The notes: a model not told the origin generated them from the sequence alone. DNA of 42,316 nt from Beijerinckiaceae bacterium (GCA_947478455.1 CANJWR010000014.1:1-42316), one strand, 5' to 3'. Positions 1 to 10,597 are shown, counted from the first letter of the stretch. Numbers and translations are program-made.

Positions 1-136
1 GCATAGAGTTCCACTGTGAACATCCTTCCAGCCCCTCCATGCCACTCAATGGCATCAAGGCGGCCTAGCAGGACCGGTACACTTTTGCGCCGCCTTCAAA
101 AGGCGATCAAAGCCGGTTCAGTGGTACACTTTGTCA
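1..136. mobile_element. Right terminus of an IS21-like insertion sequence (cut by window edge)
   Basis: Two imperfect direct copies of one motif lie 47 bp apart: GGTACACTTTTGCGCCGCC at 76-94 and GGTACACTTTGTCACCGC at 123-140, sharing GGTACACTTT. Repeated short motifs inside the terminus are characteristic of the IS21 family, whose ends read TG...CA. A CA at 135-136 sits just before sequence that starts to read as a TadE-like protein, so I place the IS boundary there. No transposase or IstB helper is visible; a reading frame ends with TAG at 66-68, but I do not recognise its 21 residues. Family and exact boundary are inferred. Reading into the flanking gene is uninterrupted, so a non-IS explanation is possible. 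Confidence 0.5.
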
Positions 137-385
137 CCGCTGTTTATAAATACGGATTCGCCGTCTTCGACCACAATGCCGGCCGGCATTTATCAGGCAG
201 GCTCCGTGATTGTCGCCGATACCAGCTACACTTATGTACCCGCATTCGGCAGCACGTTCATGTCGTGGGATACAAGCGGCATCACCTTCTCGCATACAAC
301 CTATATGCGGCCGCGCAACACGACCCTTATCCCCTATGCGCCCACGAGCGTGCCATCGACATCGACTGTCTGCGCCGCATACTGA
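137..385 (+). pseudogene. 3' remnant of a TadE/TadG-like pilus-assembly protein
   Basis: About 82 codons stay open to a TGA at 383-385. They read like the C-terminal part of TadE-family pseudopilins: a segment with the pattern VIVADTSYTYVP, then about 20 residues, then YMRPRNT near the end. TadE-like proteins have one N-terminal membrane helix and belong to the Flp/Tad pilus system. No N-terminal helix, ATG or ribosome site is present. Upstream sequence is the putative IS terminus, so I read this as a gene truncated by insertion. The TTG at 131 is unlikely to be a real start. The family call rests on pattern memory; the truncation on the missing N-terminus. Confidence 0.5.
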
Positions 386-396
386 ACTGAAACAAG

Positions 397-434
397 AAAA
401 GCCGCGCGTTCCAGAACAGGAGCGCGCGGCTTTT
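397..434. terminator. Bidirectional Rho-independent terminator
   Basis: A 12-base arm (AAAAGCCGCGCG, 397-408) is matched by its perfect complement at 423-434 with a 14-base spacer. The A-tract on one side and T-tract on the other make it work in both directions. It lies between the convergent TadE-like remnant and the small membrane protein gene. Confidence 0.85.
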
Positions 435-457
435 GTTTGTCCGAAATCCGGTGGAGG

Positions 458-763
458 CTATTTCTCCCCTTGCGGACGTCCACGCTCCGGGGCCACGTCT
501 TCAGGCTCCAAAGGCGGCGGCTGCACAACGGCGGGCGGCGGCGTGACGCCCTGGCGCGGCGCTGCAGGCGTCGACTGCGGTTTGCTCGACGTGATCTGAA
601 TGCCGTCAAACCATCCCGACCTGGTCGGTGTTTTCACGGCAGGCTGCGGCTGAGCCGGCGAAGCGTTCGGCTTTTTCTGCTCAACCGATTGAGAAAGAAT
701 GCCGGCGACGAAAATCGCCGCCGCCCCGATTCCAAGAGCGAGTTTGAAAGGATTGATATTCAT
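458..763 (-). CDS. Small proline-rich single-pass membrane protein, function unknown
   Basis: The product has 101 residues from the ATG at 763-761. That start puts a hydrophobic helix at residues 8-25 (ALGIGAAAIFVAGIL) right at the N-terminus, as expected for a signal anchor, whereas the longer frame from 832 adds an unlikely leader. The rest is periplasmic-type low-complexity sequence rich in Pro, Gln and Ala, with one ordered-looking stretch (SGWFDGIQI). A weak ribosome site (CAGG) lies about 8 bases upstream. It is followed by a bidirectional terminator and lies downstream of mutS on the same strand with a 112-bp gap, so it may have its own promoter. I do not recognise a family. Confidence 0.6.
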   Translation of the reverse strand: MNINPFKLALGIGAAAIFVAGILSQSVEQKKPNASPAQPQPAVKTPTRSGWFDGIQITSSKPQSTPAAPRQGVTPPPAVVQPPPLEPEDVAPERGRPQGEK

Positions 764-875
764 GGACAAACCTGAAACTTCATCGACTTGCAAAATGCAT
801 ATAGGCCGACATTCTATCAACGCGGCTTTCACATTATTGATGGAGCCGATTAAAATTGTGCTTCTTCAAATTCGC

Positions 876-3608
876 CTATTTGCTCTTTTCTCCCGCACGA
901 ATTTTCTTCAATCCATACAAGGCGTCCAGTGCCCCTCGTGGACTCAGCTCATCAGGGTCGATGGCGTCCAGATGTTCACGTACAGGATCAGTGGCGGCAA
1001 CTTGCGGCGTTTGCTTCTGAGCGATGGAAAACAGCGGTAGATCGTCCACCATGCGTTGCACCGGCGCCTGTCGGTCGCCGGCTTCAAGTTCGCGCAGGAT
1101 CACGCGCGCACGCTCGACCACCGATGGCGGCAAACCCGCCAGTTTCGCAACCTGAATGCCATATGAGCGATCAGCCGCGCCCGGCATCACTTCATGCAGG
1201 AAAATGACATCGCCATTCCAGTCGGTGACCCGCATGGTGAGATTGACGAGACGCGGCAGCTTGCGCGTGAGCTGCGTGAGTTCGTGAAAGTGGGTGGCGA
1301 ACAATGCGCGCGAACGGTTTTTCTCGTGCAGATGCTCCAGCGCCGACCATGCAATCGACAAACCGTCGAAGGTCGCAGTACCGCGCCCGATCTCATCGAG
1401 AATGACCAGCGAATGTTCGGTCGCCTGGTTAAGGATTGCGGCGGTCTCGACCATCTCGACCATGAAGGTCGAACGTCCTCGCGCCAGATCGTCCGCAGCG
1501 CCGACGCGCGAAAACAACCGGTCCACGATTCCGATATGCGCAGAGCGCGCCGGCGCGAATGATCCTGCCTGCGCCAGAATGGCGATCAACGCATTCTGCC
1601 GCAGATAGGTTGATTTACCAGCCATATTGGGGCCGGTCACAAGCGCGATGCGCGACGACTTGCCCTTCGGGTCGGCAAGCGCGCAATCGTTAGCGACAAA
1701 GCTTTCGCCGCGTGTGCGCAGAGCCGATTCAACAACCGGATGGCGGCCGCCGACGATGTTGAATGCCAGAGTGGCGTCGACTAACGGACGCACCCAGTCA
1801 CGCAGCGCAGCAACCTCGGCAAGCGCGCTTGTCACATCGATCACCGCCAACGCCGAGGCCGCTCGCTTGATATGGTCTGACGATTCCATCGCCAACGCGG
1901 CGAGCTCGTCGAAGATTGCGAATTCGAAAGCCAGAGCACGATCGCCGGCGGAAGAAATCTTGGCGTCGAGTTCGCCCAGTTCCGCCGTTGAAAAGCGCAT
2001 GGCGTCCGCCATGGTCTGGCGATGCACAAACAATTCATTGAGCGGCGGACGCACCATCTTCTCGCCTTGCGCCTGCGTCACCTCGATGAAAAAGCCGAGA
2101 AAGTTATTGTGCTTGATCTTGAGTTGTCGCGTGCCGGCCGCCTCGCAATAATTCTGTTGCAGCGAGGCGATGACCCGGCGGCTTTCGTCACGTAATGCGC
2201 GCGTCTCGTCGAGCTCCGCCATAAAACCAGCCCGTACGAATCCGCCGTCGCGGCGGTTGAGCGGCAATTCCTCGTTCAGGGCTGCGGTGAAACGAACTTC
2301 GATCTGCGGATCGACAGCGCCCGCAACGCGGGCGGCTTCCGCGATCTCGACCGGCGCATCCTGCCGGGCAGCCAGAACTGCAGAGATCTCGCGCGCCACC
2401 ACCAGTCCGTCGCGCAACGCCGCCAGATCTCGCGGGCCACCGCGCCCAACCGCAAGGCGCGACAGGGCTCGCGCAATGTCCGGCCCGGCCTTCAGGGCCT
2501 TCCGCAAGTCGCTCCGCAGCAGTGGATCGGACACAAGGAACTCGACCGCATCGTGGCGCGCAGCAATCAGAGTCGCATCGGTAAGTGGACCCGACAGGCG
2601 CTCCACAAGCAGTCGGCTTCCGGCGGGCGTCACACAAACGTCGATTTGGGCCGCCAGCGAGCCCTCGCGCTGGCCGGAAAGCGTGCGGGTAATTTCAAGA
2701 TTAGCGCGGGTCGCGGCGTCAATCTCGATGGTCGCGCCACGATGGATGCGCGACGGCTGTGTCAGCGGCGGACGCGCAGCAAACTGCGTGCGCTCGATAT
2801 AGTGAATGGCCGTTGCGGCTGCCGCAATTTCGGCGCGCGACAACTGCCCGAAGCCGTCGAGCGTCGCGACGCCGAAATAGTCACGCAACCGACGTTCGGC
2901 CGTCGCATCGCTTGTCTCGCGCGGCAGCGCCACGAAGGCGACCGCCGCATCCTGAAAGACGCGCTTCGCCTCAACGTCTTCCGCAACACTATCGGAAGCC
3001 ACGATCTCGCGCGGATCGAAGCGAGCGATTTCGGCAGACAGGCCACGCGCGTTCGTCTCCGCGACCGTGAAGGCGCCGGTCGAAATATCGGCTGCCGCCA
3101 GACCGTAGGACCATTCGTCGTCGGAGGCCTTCACCCGCGCCACCGCAAGCAGCAGATTGGCGCGGCCCGGATCGAGCAATCGCTCTTCAGTGATGGTGCC
3201 GGGCGTCACCAGACGCACCACATCTCGCCGGACGACCGCCTTGGGGCCGCGCTTTTTAGCTTCCGCCGGATCCTCGATCTGCTCGCAGACCGCCACCCGA
3301 TGCCCGAGTCCGATCAGCCGCTGCAGGTAGTCGTCGGCGCGCTCGATCGGCACGCCACACATGGGAATGTCAGCGCCCTGATGCTTGCCGCGCTTGGTAA
3401 GCACGATGCCGAGCGCACGGCTGGCGACTTCGGCGTCCTCGAAGAACAATTCGTAGAAATCGCCCATCCGGTAGAACAGCAGGCAGTCCGGATTGGCGGA
3501 TTTGATCTCGATGTATTGAGCCATCATCGGCGTCGGGCGCGCCGTTTCTGGATCGCCAGACGCGGCGTTTTTCGCATCCGCCGGGGCGTTTTTTGATGGA
3601 CTGGACAT
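876..3608 (-). CDS. mutS: DNA mismatch repair protein MutS
   Basis: MutS binds base mismatches and small loops and, with MutL, starts methyl-independent or strand-directed mismatch repair in the cytoplasm. The 910-residue product has the usual length. The mismatch-reading Phe-Tyr-Glu is at residues 51-53 (MGDFYELF), near the N-terminus. The core and clamp domains follow. The ATPase domain has the P-loop GPNMAGKST near residue 660, the Walker B segment [10 protein letters not shown], and the downstream ATHFHEL motif. The C-terminal tail of about 80 residues is typical of full-length MutS1. The ATG at 3608 gives a normal N-terminus. The gene is 72 bp downstream of kup on the same strand. Nothing looks damaged. 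Confidence 0.97.
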   Translation of the reverse strand: MSSPSKNAPADAKNAASGDPETARPTPMMAQYIEIKSANPDCLLFYRMGDFYELFFEDAEVASRALGIVLTKRGKHQGADIPMCGVPIERADDYLQRLIGLGHRVAVCEQIEDPAEAKKRGPKAVVRRDVVRLVTPGTITEERLLDPGRANLLLAVARVKASDDEWSYGLAAADISTGAFTVAETNARGLSAEIARFDPREIVASDSVAEDVEAKRVFQDAAVAFVALPRETSDATAERRLRDYFGVATLDGFGQLSRAEIAAAATAIHYIERTQFAARPPLTQPSRIHRGATIEIDAATRANLEITRTLSGQREGSLAAQIDVCVTPAGSRLLVERLSGPLTDATLIAARHDAVEFLVSDPLLRSDLRKALKAGPDIARALSRLAVGRGGPRDLAALRDGLVVAREISAVLAARQDAPVEIAEAARVAGAVDPQIEVRFTAALNEELPLNRRDGGFVRAGFMAELDETRALRDESRRVIASLQQNYCEAAGTRQLKIKHNNFLGFFIEVTQAQGEKMVRPPLNELFVHRQTMADAMRFSTAELGELDAKISSAGDRALAFEFAIFDELAALAMESSDHIKRAASALAVIDVTSALAEVAALRDWVRPLVDATLAFNIVGGRHPVVESALRTRGESFVANDCALADPKGKSSRIALVTGPNMAGKSTYLRQNALIAILAQAGSFAPARSAHIGIVDRLFSRVGAADDLARGRSTFMVEMVETAAILNQATEHSLVILDEIGRGTATFDGLSIAWSALEHLHEKNRSRALFATHFHELTQLTRKLPRLVNLTMRVTDWNGDVIFLHEVMPGAADRSYGIQVAKLAGLPPSVVERARVILRELEAGDRQAPVQRMVDDLPLFSIAQKQTPQVAATDPVREHLDAIDPDELSPRGALDALYGLKKIRAGEKSK

Positions 3609-3680
3609 GCCGGGACGCTAGCAAACCCGCCGCTTGGTTGCACGCCGGGCCTGCGCTTCATCCACCAGAATTGCTGAAAA

Positions 3681-5624
3681 TCAGACGGTCACCTGCGCGC
3701 CCAGTTCGACCACGCGGTCGGACGGGATCGAGAAGAAGTCCGTCGCATTGGCGGCTTGCCGGGACAGGGTAATGAAGAGCTTGTCCTGCCAGCGCGGCAT
3801 TCCGGAATTGGGCGAGGCCTTGATCGTGCGCCGCCCGAGGAAGAACGAGGTCGTCATGATGTCGAACTTCAGCCCGCCCTTGCGCATGCTGGCGAGGGCC
3901 GCCGGCACGCGCGGGCTCTCCATGAAACCGTAATGTAGCGTAATCCGGGTGAAATCCGGCGAAAGCTTCTGGATTTCGCAGCGGTTCTGGATTCCCACGC
4001 GCGGCGTATCCTCGGTCTTCACCGAAATGACAAAAACGCGTTCGTGCAGCACCTTGTTGTGCTTGAGATTGTGCATCAGGGCGGCCGGCGCCACAGCCGT
4101 ATCGCTGGTCAGGAAGATCGCTGTTCCGGGAACCCGTGTCGGTTTGCTTTTCTCAAGCATGTGAATGAGATCGAGCAACGGGATGGAATCGCGGTGCACC
4201 TTGCTTTCCAGCAGGCGCGTGCCGCGCAGCCATGTCCACATGATCACCACCATGGCGGCGCCGACCAGCACCGGCACCCAGCCGCCGTCGAGAATCTTGA
4301 CGAGATTCGAAGAGAAGAATGCCATTTCTATGGTCAGGAACGTGCCGAGCATCAGCACGATCGTCCATTTTGGCCAGTGCCAGAGCCGCGTCACCACCAC
4401 ATAGGCAAGACAGGTGTCGACGACCAGCGACGCCGTGACGGCGATGCCATAGGCCGAGGCCAACGCGCTCGAAGATTTGAACATCATCACCAGCAGCAGC
4501 ACGCCCACCAGCATCACGCGATTGACACGCGGAATGTAGATCTGACCTTCCTGCGTCGAGGACGTGTGCTGAATGTCGAGGCGCGGCAGAAGTCCGAGCT
4601 GAATGGCCTGACGCGCCAGCGAGAAGGCGCCCGTAATGGTTGCCTGACTGGCGATCACGGTCGCCAGCGTCGCCAGAAGCACGAGCGGCAAAGTCGCCCA
4701 TTGTGGCGCCAGCAGGAAGAACGGGTTCTCGATGGCCTCAGGCGTCTTCAGAACCAGCGCGCCCTGCCCGAGATAGTTGAGCACCAGCGCCGGCAGCACG
4801 AGGCCGATCCAGGCAATCTGAATCGGGCGACGGCCGAAATGCCCCATATCGGCATACAGCGCCTCGGCCCCCGTCACGGCCAGAAACACGCTGCCCAGCA
4901 CGATGAAGCCGATCATGCCGTGTGCGAACAGAAACCGCAGCCCGTAGTAGGGGTTGAACGCATACAGAATGTCGGGCGAATCTCCGATATGCGAGACGCC
5001 CATGATGGCGATCGTCCCGAACCAGACCAGCATGATCGGGCCGAACAGGTTGGCGACCTTTCCGGTGCCGTACTGCTGCACGGTGAAGAGAGTAATCAGA
5101 ATCACAATGGTGATGACCAGCACATAGGGCTCGAACAAAGGCGTCACCACCTTCAGGCCCTCGACCGCCGACAGAACCGAAATGGCCGGCGTGATGATGG
5201 CGTCGCCCGAGAAAAGCGATGCGCCCAGAATGCCCAGCATGAACACCGGCGCAGCGCGGCGCCCCATGGCGTTCTGCGCCAGCGCCATCAGGGCGAGCGT
5301 GCCGCCCTCGCCCTTGTTGTCGGCGCGCATCAGAAACAGGACGTATTTGACCGTCACGATGACGAACAGCGCCCACATCAGCAGCGAGATAACTCCGATC
5401 ACATCCGAAGCCAGAATTGCGTCACCGTTGATATGATGAAGAGATTCACGCAGTGCGTAGATCGGGCTGGTGCCGATGTCGCCATACACAACGCCGACCG
5501 AACCCAACGTCAACGCCAGCATGCTGGACTTTGGGTGACCGGCTTGCGGGTCGTGATCGCCCGGGCTGGCTACGCCGGCCGCAGGCGCAGAATTCACCGC
5601 CTCAGAAGCGCTATTCTGCACCAT
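3681..5624 (-). CDS. kup: Low-affinity potassium transporter Kup
   Basis: Kup is an inner-membrane K+/H+ symporter of the KUP/HAK/KT family. From the ATG at 5624 the protein has 647 residues: a short cytoplasmic leader, the family motif GVVYGDIGTSPIYALRES before and inside the first helix, about twelve hydrophobic segments through residue 450, and a soluble C-terminal domain of about 180 residues. I chose the ATG at 5624 over an upstream alternative at 5651 because GGGAACAG lies just before it and homologues have a short leader. It is divergent from the hybrid kinase gene, whose ATG is about 65 bp away, so the two share a very short promoter region. Confidence 0.95.
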   Translation of the reverse strand: MVQNSASEAVNSAPAAGVASPGDHDPQAGHPKSSMLALTLGSVGVVYGDIGTSPIYALRESLHHINGDAILASDVIGVISLLMWALFVIVTVKYVLFLMRADNKGEGGTLALMALAQNAMGRRAAPVFMLGILGASLFSGDAIITPAISVLSAVEGLKVVTPLFEPYVLVITIVILITLFTVQQYGTGKVANLFGPIMLVWFGTIAIMGVSHIGDSPDILYAFNPYYGLRFLFAHGMIGFIVLGSVFLAVTGAEALYADMGHFGRRPIQIAWIGLVLPALVLNYLGQGALVLKTPEAIENPFFLLAPQWATLPLVLLATLATVIASQATITGAFSLARQAIQLGLLPRLDIQHTSSTQEGQIYIPRVNRVMLVGVLLLVMMFKSSSALASAYGIAVTASLVVDTCLAYVVVTRLWHWPKWTIVLMLGTFLTIEMAFFSSNLVKILDGGWVPVLVGAAMVVIMWTWLRGTRLLESKVHRDSIPLLDLIHMLEKSKPTRVPGTAIFLTSDTAVAPAALMHNLKHNKVLHERVFVISVKTEDTPRVGIQNRCEIQKLSPDFTRITLHYGFMESPRVPAALASMRKGGLKFDIMTTSFFLGRRTIKASPNSGMPRWQDKLFITLSRQAANATDFFSIPSDRVVELGAQVTV

Positions 5625-5689
5625 AAACTGTTCCCGGAGACGATAGATCAAGCTGTCGAAATTCGGCCCGCAGCAGGCGGGGGATATAC

Positions 5690-7576
5690 ATGTTTCATTC
5701 CAGATCGAAAAGAGCAGATTGCCGCACGGCGGATTTCTTCCACACGCAACGGTTTTTCAACGCCAAAGGTCCACAATTCCTTATCTTCAAGGCTGGCCAC
5801 GCAGGCGCGCGGCGCAGCCGACCAGAACCGGACGTTGCATTGACCACCTACGTCACAGCATTTCTGATCGTCAGTCTTGCCTTTACGGTGGCGCTTTCCA
5901 TCCGTTTCTGGCGTGAGAAGCTCGAGATCGGCCGCCGGGAGGCCGCCCATCATCGCAATCTTGAAGATTTGCGTGACGAAATCTGGGAATTGAAGGAAGC
6001 GGCTGCCGCCCGTCAGCGGGCTGAGGCCGCCAACGAGGCCAAATCCCGCTTCCTCGCAACCGTGAGCCATGAGGTCCGCACCCCGCTCAATGGCATTCTG
6101 GGCATGGCGGATCTGCTCGGCGATACGCCGCTCGAAGCCGAACAACGCAATTATGTCGAGGCGATCCGCACCTCCGGCGCGGCCCTGGCCTCGCTGATCG
6201 ACGAAATTCTCGATTTTTCCAAGATCGAGGCCGGCAAACTCGAACTGGTTCAGGAACCCTTCGACGTCACCGGACTGGTTGAAGGCGTCGTCGAACTGCT
6301 CGCGCCGCGCGCTCAGGGCAAGGGACTCGAAATCGCCACCTCTGTCCACCCGGACGTGCCGCGCGGATTGATTGGCGATGCGGTCCGTTTGCGTCAGGTG
6401 TTGCTGAATCTCGCAGGCAATGCGGTGAAATTCACAGAATCGGGCGGCATAGGCCTGCGGGTGACCCGCACCCCGAGGGGCGCAATCCGTTTTGCGGTCG
6501 CCGACACCGGACCGGGCGTCCCCCGCGACCGGCAGGAGGCCATTTTCGAGGATTTCGAACAGGCCGACGGCTCCACCACGCGCCAGCATGGCGGCTCGGG
6601 GCTGGGCCTGGCGATCTCTCGGCGCATTGTCGAAAAGATGGGCGGCGCTCTGGTGCTCGATTCCTCATCCACCCACGGATCGATCTTCTCCTTCGCGATT
6701 CCGCTGGCGGCGGCTCCAGCCACAAACGCCCCACCCGCGCCCGAAATGCGCAAGCTCGTAGGCCGTCGCGCACTCGTGGTCGGCAAATCCCCCTTCGAGG
6801 CTCCCTATCTGGGCGAACGGCTCGCTGCCGCGGGCGCAGTCGTGGAACGCGCCGAAGGCCCCGAGGCGGCCATCCTGTCGCTGGAAAAGGGTCCGGCGCC
6901 TGACATCGTCATTGTCGATTGCGCGCTCGGCGAGGAAGCCACCCACCAGTTGGCGGGCGCGGCCCGAGCCGCAGGCGTGGCGAAAAGTCTGGTGCTGTTC
7001 TCGCCCTTCGAGCGTCGCGCCTTCGGGCAGAACTCGCTGAAGGGCTTCGACGGCTGGCTCGTCAAGCCTGTGCGTTCGCAATCCCTGTTGGCGCATCTGG
7101 GCGTAGCGGTCGCCACATCGCCGCATCACGAGGACGACCACCCGGAAGGCCACCGCATTCTGCCGCCGCGCGGCCTTGAAGTGCTGGTCGCCGAGGATAA
7201 CGAGATCAACGCGCTCGTGGCCCGCAAACATCTGGAGCGCCTCGGCGCTCGCGTCACCCGCGCCCGCAACGGCGAGGAAGCGGTCGAATTCGCCAGCAAG
7301 GCCATGCGGGGCGAGTGCGCGCCTTTCGACACGATCCTGATGGACATTCGCATGCCGGGCCTCGACGGCCACGAGGCGGCGCGGCAAATCCGCCGCCTCG
7401 AAGAAAAGAACCGGAAGCCGCGCGTGCGCATCGTGGCGCTCACCGCCAACGCCTTCGAGGAAGATCGACGCGCGTGTCTCGATGCCGGCATCGACGATTT
7501 TCTGACCAAGCCCGTCGATCTGGCGCAACTGGCGCGCGGGCTGGCGGTGATGAATGACAGCGCCACATCTGGCTAG
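5690..7576 (+). CDS. Membrane-anchored hybrid histidine kinase with two receiver domains
   Basis: This is a two-component sensor kinase of 628 residues. One membrane helix spans about residues 53-71, followed by a coiled coil (75-118). The HisKA domain has its phospho-acceptor His127 in [13 protein letters not shown]. The ATPase domain shows NLAGNAVKF (240-248), DTGPGVP (272-278) and [10 protein letters not shown] (301-310). Residues 357-475 fold like a receiver but have GKS where the acidic pair should be. A complete receiver follows at 496-620 with Asp552 and Lys607. There is no periplasmic sensing domain. The start is uncertain: ATG 5690 has a good GGGGGA site, but the first 48 residues look non-coding and a TTG near 5840 would begin just before the helix. 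No partner regulator is adjacent. Confidence 0.9.
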   Translation: MFHSRSKRADCRTADFFHTQRFFNAKGPQFLIFKAGHAGARRSRPEPDVALTTYVTAFLIVSLAFTVALSIRFWREKLEIGRREAAHHRNLEDLRDEIWELKEAAAARQRAEAANEAKSRFLATVSHEVRTPLNGILGMADLLGDTPLEAEQRNYVEAIRTSGAALASLIDEILDFSKIEAGKLELVQEPFDVTGLVEGVVELLAPRAQGKGLEIATSVHPDVPRGLIGDAVRLRQVLLNLAGNAVKFTESGGIGLRVTRTPRGAIRFAVADTGPGVPRDRQEAIFEDFEQADGSTTRQHGGSGLGLAISRRIVEKMGGALVLDSSSTHGSIFSFAIPLAAAPATNAPPAPEMRKLVGRRALVVGKSPFEAPYLGERLAAAGAVVERAEGPEAAILSLEKGPAPDIVIVDCALGEEATHQLAGAARAAGVAKSLVLFSPFERRAFGQNSLKGFDGWLVKPVRSQSLLAHLGVAVATSPHHEDDHPEGHRILPPRGLEVLVAEDNEINALVARKHLERLGARVTRARNGEEAVEFASKAMRGECAPFDTILMDIRMPGLDGHEAARQIRRLEEKNRKPRVRIVALTANAFEEDRRACLDAGIDDFLTKPVDLAQLARGLAVMNDSATSG

Positions 7577-7716
7577 GCTCGCGATTCCGCTGCCAGCCTC
7601 ACATACACAAGCGCAAAAGGTCTGCGACGGTTAGCTCCGAGCAATCCCCTTTCGCCGCAACTGCGGTGGTTGTAGTCTGGCGCAAATTGAACCTGACAAA
7701 ATGCACGAGGAAGCCC

Positions 7717-9015
7717 ATGGCGACGGCTCGCGACAATGAACTCCTGACTCGTGTCGGGCCCGGAACCCCCATGGGCGAGCTCATGCGCCGCTACTGGATT
7801 CCGGCGGTCAAATCATCCGAACTGGCGGCCGGCGGCGCGCCCCTGCGAGTGATGCTTTTGTGCGAGCAGCTCATCGCGTTTCGCGATCACGATGGCAATG
7901 TCGGCATTATGGATCACCGTTGCCCGCATCGCTGCGCCTCGCTGTTCTATGGACGCAACGAAAAGGGCGGGCTGCGCTGCGCCTATCACGGGTGGCAGTT
8001 CGATGCGTCCGGCCAGTGCACCGACATGGCCAACGTACCGCCGCATCAGGACTTCAAGCATCGCGTAAAGGCGAAAGCCTACAGAACGGCCGAACGTTGC
8101 GGGATGATCTGGGTTTATATGGGCGCCGGCGAGCCGCCTGACCTGCCGCCCATCGAGGCCACGCTGGTCGCGCAGGAGCAGGTCAATCACAACATGATCC
8201 AGCGCCACTGCAACTGGCTGCAGGCGCTCGAAGGCGATATCGATACATCGCATGTGGATTTTCTCCACGGCGGCCTGCGCACGGCGGAAGTCTATTCGAA
8301 GGACGATCCGCGTCGCTTCGGGGCCATGCACCGCGCGCCCGAATACGAAATTCAGGAAACCGACTGGGGCGCCATGTACGGCGCCTACCGTCCTGCCGAA
8401 GAGAACGAAACCTACTGGCGCATCGGCCAGTTCATGTTCCCCTTCTGGACGATCACCCCCAGCGGCCCGTTCGGCCAGCACATCTATGCCCGCGCCTGGG
8501 TGCCGATGGACGATACGCACACGATGATTACCGGCTTCGTGAAGAAATCCGGCGTGGTGAATTCGCCCGGAGGCCCGTCCATGGGCCTCGTGCTCGGCTT
8601 CGATGATCGCGAGCCCAACGATTCAAGCTGGTTCGGTCGTTTCCGACCGCGCACAAATCCCGACAACGACTACTTCATCGACCGCGACGCCCAGCAGTCG
8701 AAAAGCTACAGCGGCATCACCGGCATCACCCAGCAGGACCAGATGGCGACAGAGAGCATGGGGCCTATCACGGACCGCACGTTCGAACATCTGGCGCCCA
8801 GCGACCGCATGATTGTCGTGACGCGCCGCCGCCTGCTGTCCGCCGTCAACGCACTGGCGGAACAATCGGCCACTCCGCCGGCCTCCAGCCCGCCCGAGCC
8901 CTACCGGAATGTGCGCGGTGGCTATTTCATCGCCCCCAAGGGCACAAAACTCGTCGACGCGTACAATCGCCAGATCGAAGCCACGAAGCACACAAGGGTC
9001 GAGAGCTCGAACTGA
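7717..9015 (+). CDS. Rieske non-heme iron oxygenase, large (alpha) subunit, phthalate dioxygenase-like
   Basis: Ring-hydroxylating or demethylating oxygenases of this type use a Rieske cluster and a mononuclear iron to activate O2. The 432-residue protein starts at the ATG at 7717, preceded by AGGAAG; the in-frame ATG at 7666 lacks a site. The Rieske cluster ligands are visible as Cys69/His71 (CPHR) and Cys88/His91 (CAYHGW). The iron site has the D-x2-H-x4-H pattern with Asp176, His179 and His184. The sequence resembles the phthalate 4,5-dioxygenase/vanillate demethylase branch, which needs a separate reductase. None is encoded nearby. A solute-binding protein gene follows after 25 bp, suggesting one transcript. 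The substrate cannot be told from sequence, but an aromatic acid is likely. Confidence 0.9.
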   Translation: MATARDNELLTRVGPGTPMGELMRRYWIPAVKSSELAAGGAPLRVMLLCEQLIAFRDHDGNVGIMDHRCPHRCASLFYGRNEKGGLRCAYHGWQFDASGQCTDMANVPPHQDFKHRVKAKAYRTAERCGMIWVYMGAGEPPDLPPIEATLVAQEQVNHNMIQRHCNWLQALEGDIDTSHVDFLHGGLRTAEVYSKDDPRRFGAMHRAPEYEIQETDWGAMYGAYRPAEENETYWRIGQFMFPFWTITPSGPFGQHIYARAWVPMDDTHTMITGFVKKSGVVNSPGGPSMGLVLGFDDREPNDSSWFGRFRPRTNPDNDYFIDRDAQQSKSYSGITGITQQDQMATESMGPITDRTFEHLAPSDRMIVVTRRRLLSAVNALAEQSATPPASSPPEPYRNVRGGYFIAPKGTKLVDAYNRQIEATKHTRVESSN

Positions 9016-9040
9016 GCCCGCCCCGAAAAGGGAGAGAACA

Positions 9041-10597
9041 ATGAACGTGAAACGCCATGCCGTTTTCGCGGCGACAGTTGCAGGCCTTTTGGCCGCAACC
9101 GCTGCAGCGCAGGCCCAGAGGGCCAAGGATACGGTCCGCATCGCGCAGGCGCAGACCATCGGCTCGCTCGACGCCTACATGGACCCGCGACCGGAAGTCT
9201 ATTTCCTGTCCGACGCGGTGTTCGACACGCTTATTGCGTATGACGCGTCCCGAAAGGATTTTGCCCCGCTTCTCGCAAAGTCATGGAAGCGCATCGACAA
9301 TCGCACGCTCGAATTCGAATTGCGCGACGACGTGAAATGGCACGATGGCAAACCCTTCAGCGCCGACGATGTGGTCTATACGATTTCGTGGCTCACAAAT
9401 CCCGAAACCAAACTGCGTTTCGCCAATTATTACGCATGGATTCAGAAGATCGAAAAGACCGGCCCGAACACGATCCGCATCACAGCCGACAAGCCAACGC
9501 CCTACGATCTCGCCATGCTGGCTTCTGCCAATGTTCTTCCAGTGTTTCCAAAACATATTCACGAAGCCATGAAGGACAAACTGGAATTCGGCCGTGCGCC
9601 CGTCGGAACAGGGCCTTACCGGGTCGTATCTCTGGACATCAACAAGGGCCTGGCGTTGACGAAGGCAGACGCTTATCCGCAGGCCAACAGCGCCAAGTCC
9701 GCGGGCAAGATCAAGAATATCAATGTCGTCGCCATCCCGGATTCCGGCACGCGCGGCGCAGAGATGATTGTCGGCAACATCGACCTTATGCGCGATACGC
9801 CCATCGACATGGCGGAAAACCTCGCCTCCATGCCGAATCTGACATCGACGGTCACGTCGCCCAACGGCTCCTCCTACATGCTGATCGACGCAAAGGGCCG
9901 CAGCGGCCGCAAGGAACTGCAGGACGCCCGCGTGCGCCGCGCCATCATGATGGCCGTCAACCCGCCCGAACTCACCAGCATGGTGGTTGGCAAGGCAGCG
10001 AACGATATTCCACGTCCCGACGCCATGTGCAGCCGTGCGCAACTGGGTTGCGACTATTCTGCACAATTACCGCCCTTCGATCTCGCGGGCGCACGCAAGC
10101 TGCTGGCCGAAGCCGGTTATCCAAACGGTTTCGACACGGAGATTACAGCGCCATCGGCGCACTCGGGCCGCCTCGGCGAAATCATTTCGGGACGCCTGCG
10201 TGAAATCGGCATAAGGGCGAAAATCGACACGCTGACATTTGCGGCCTATCGCGACAAGCAGCGGCTCGGAAAGATTGAAATTCTCGTCAACGGCTGGGGC
10301 GGCGGCGGCGTGGCGGATGTGCAGGCGACGCTTGATTTCTTTTTCTCGCCCGGCCCGACAGACTATTTCGGCGTACCGCGTTTGACGGAACTCGCCAAAC
10401 TCAGCGCCGCCGAAATGGATGACGGCAAGCGGCGCGCTCTGGTGAAAGAGCTTTTCGATACCGTCACCAACATCGCCTACATGGTCCCGATCACCGCGCA
10501 GCCGGCCTACTGGGTGCATTCGAAAGACATCGCGCTATCGGGCGACGTAACCTTCTCTGCCTGGGGCCTGCAGTCGCACCAGATCGGCTGGAAATAG
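9041..10597 (+). CDS. ABC transporter substrate-binding protein, family 5 (peptide/nickel/opine type)
   Basis: The 518-residue product is a periplasmic receptor of the DppA/OppA class (SBP_bac_5). The ATG at 9041 follows a GGGAGAG ribosome site and opens a Sec signal peptide, with cleavage predicted after AQA at about residue 24. The mature part shows the class features DAYMDPRPEVYFLSDAVFDTL, FELRDDVKWHDGKPFSADDV and a C-terminal region ending in a conserved-looking tail. No permease or ATPase gene lies next to it, so it is an orphan receptor or works with a distant transporter. Its place directly behind the Rieske oxygenase suggests that both act on the same compound. The ligand is unknown. 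A shared hairpin terminator follows. Confidence 0.9.
   Translation: MNVKRHAVFAATVAGLLAATAAAQAQRAKDTVRIAQAQTIGSLDAYMDPRPEVYFLSDAVFDTLIAYDASRKDFAPLLAKSWKRIDNRTLEFELRDDVKWHDGKPFSADDVVYTISWLTNPETKLRFANYYAWIQKIEKTGPNTIRITADKPTPYDLAMLASANVLPVFPKHIHEAMKDKLEFGRAPVGTGPYRVVSLDINKGLALTKADAYPQANSAKSAGKIKNINVVAIPDSGTRGAEMIVGNIDLMRDTPIDMAENLASMPNLTSTVTSPNGSSYMLIDAKGRSGRKELQDARVRRAIMMAVNPPELTSMVVGKAANDIPRPDAMCSRAQLGCDYSAQLPPFDLAGARKLLAEAGYPNGFDTEITAPSAHSGRLGEIISGRLREIGIRAKIDTLTFAAYRDKQRLGKIEILVNGWGGGGVADVQATLDFFFSPGPTDYFGVPRLTELAKLSAAEMDDGKRRALVKELFDTVTNIAYMVPITAQPAYWVHSKDIALSGDVTFSAWGLQSHQIGWK

Noticed and set aside
4044-5843. A 599-codon plus-strand frame opposite kup
   Set aside because: It is antisense to Kup, with extreme His/Gln/Arg content and no domain pattern.
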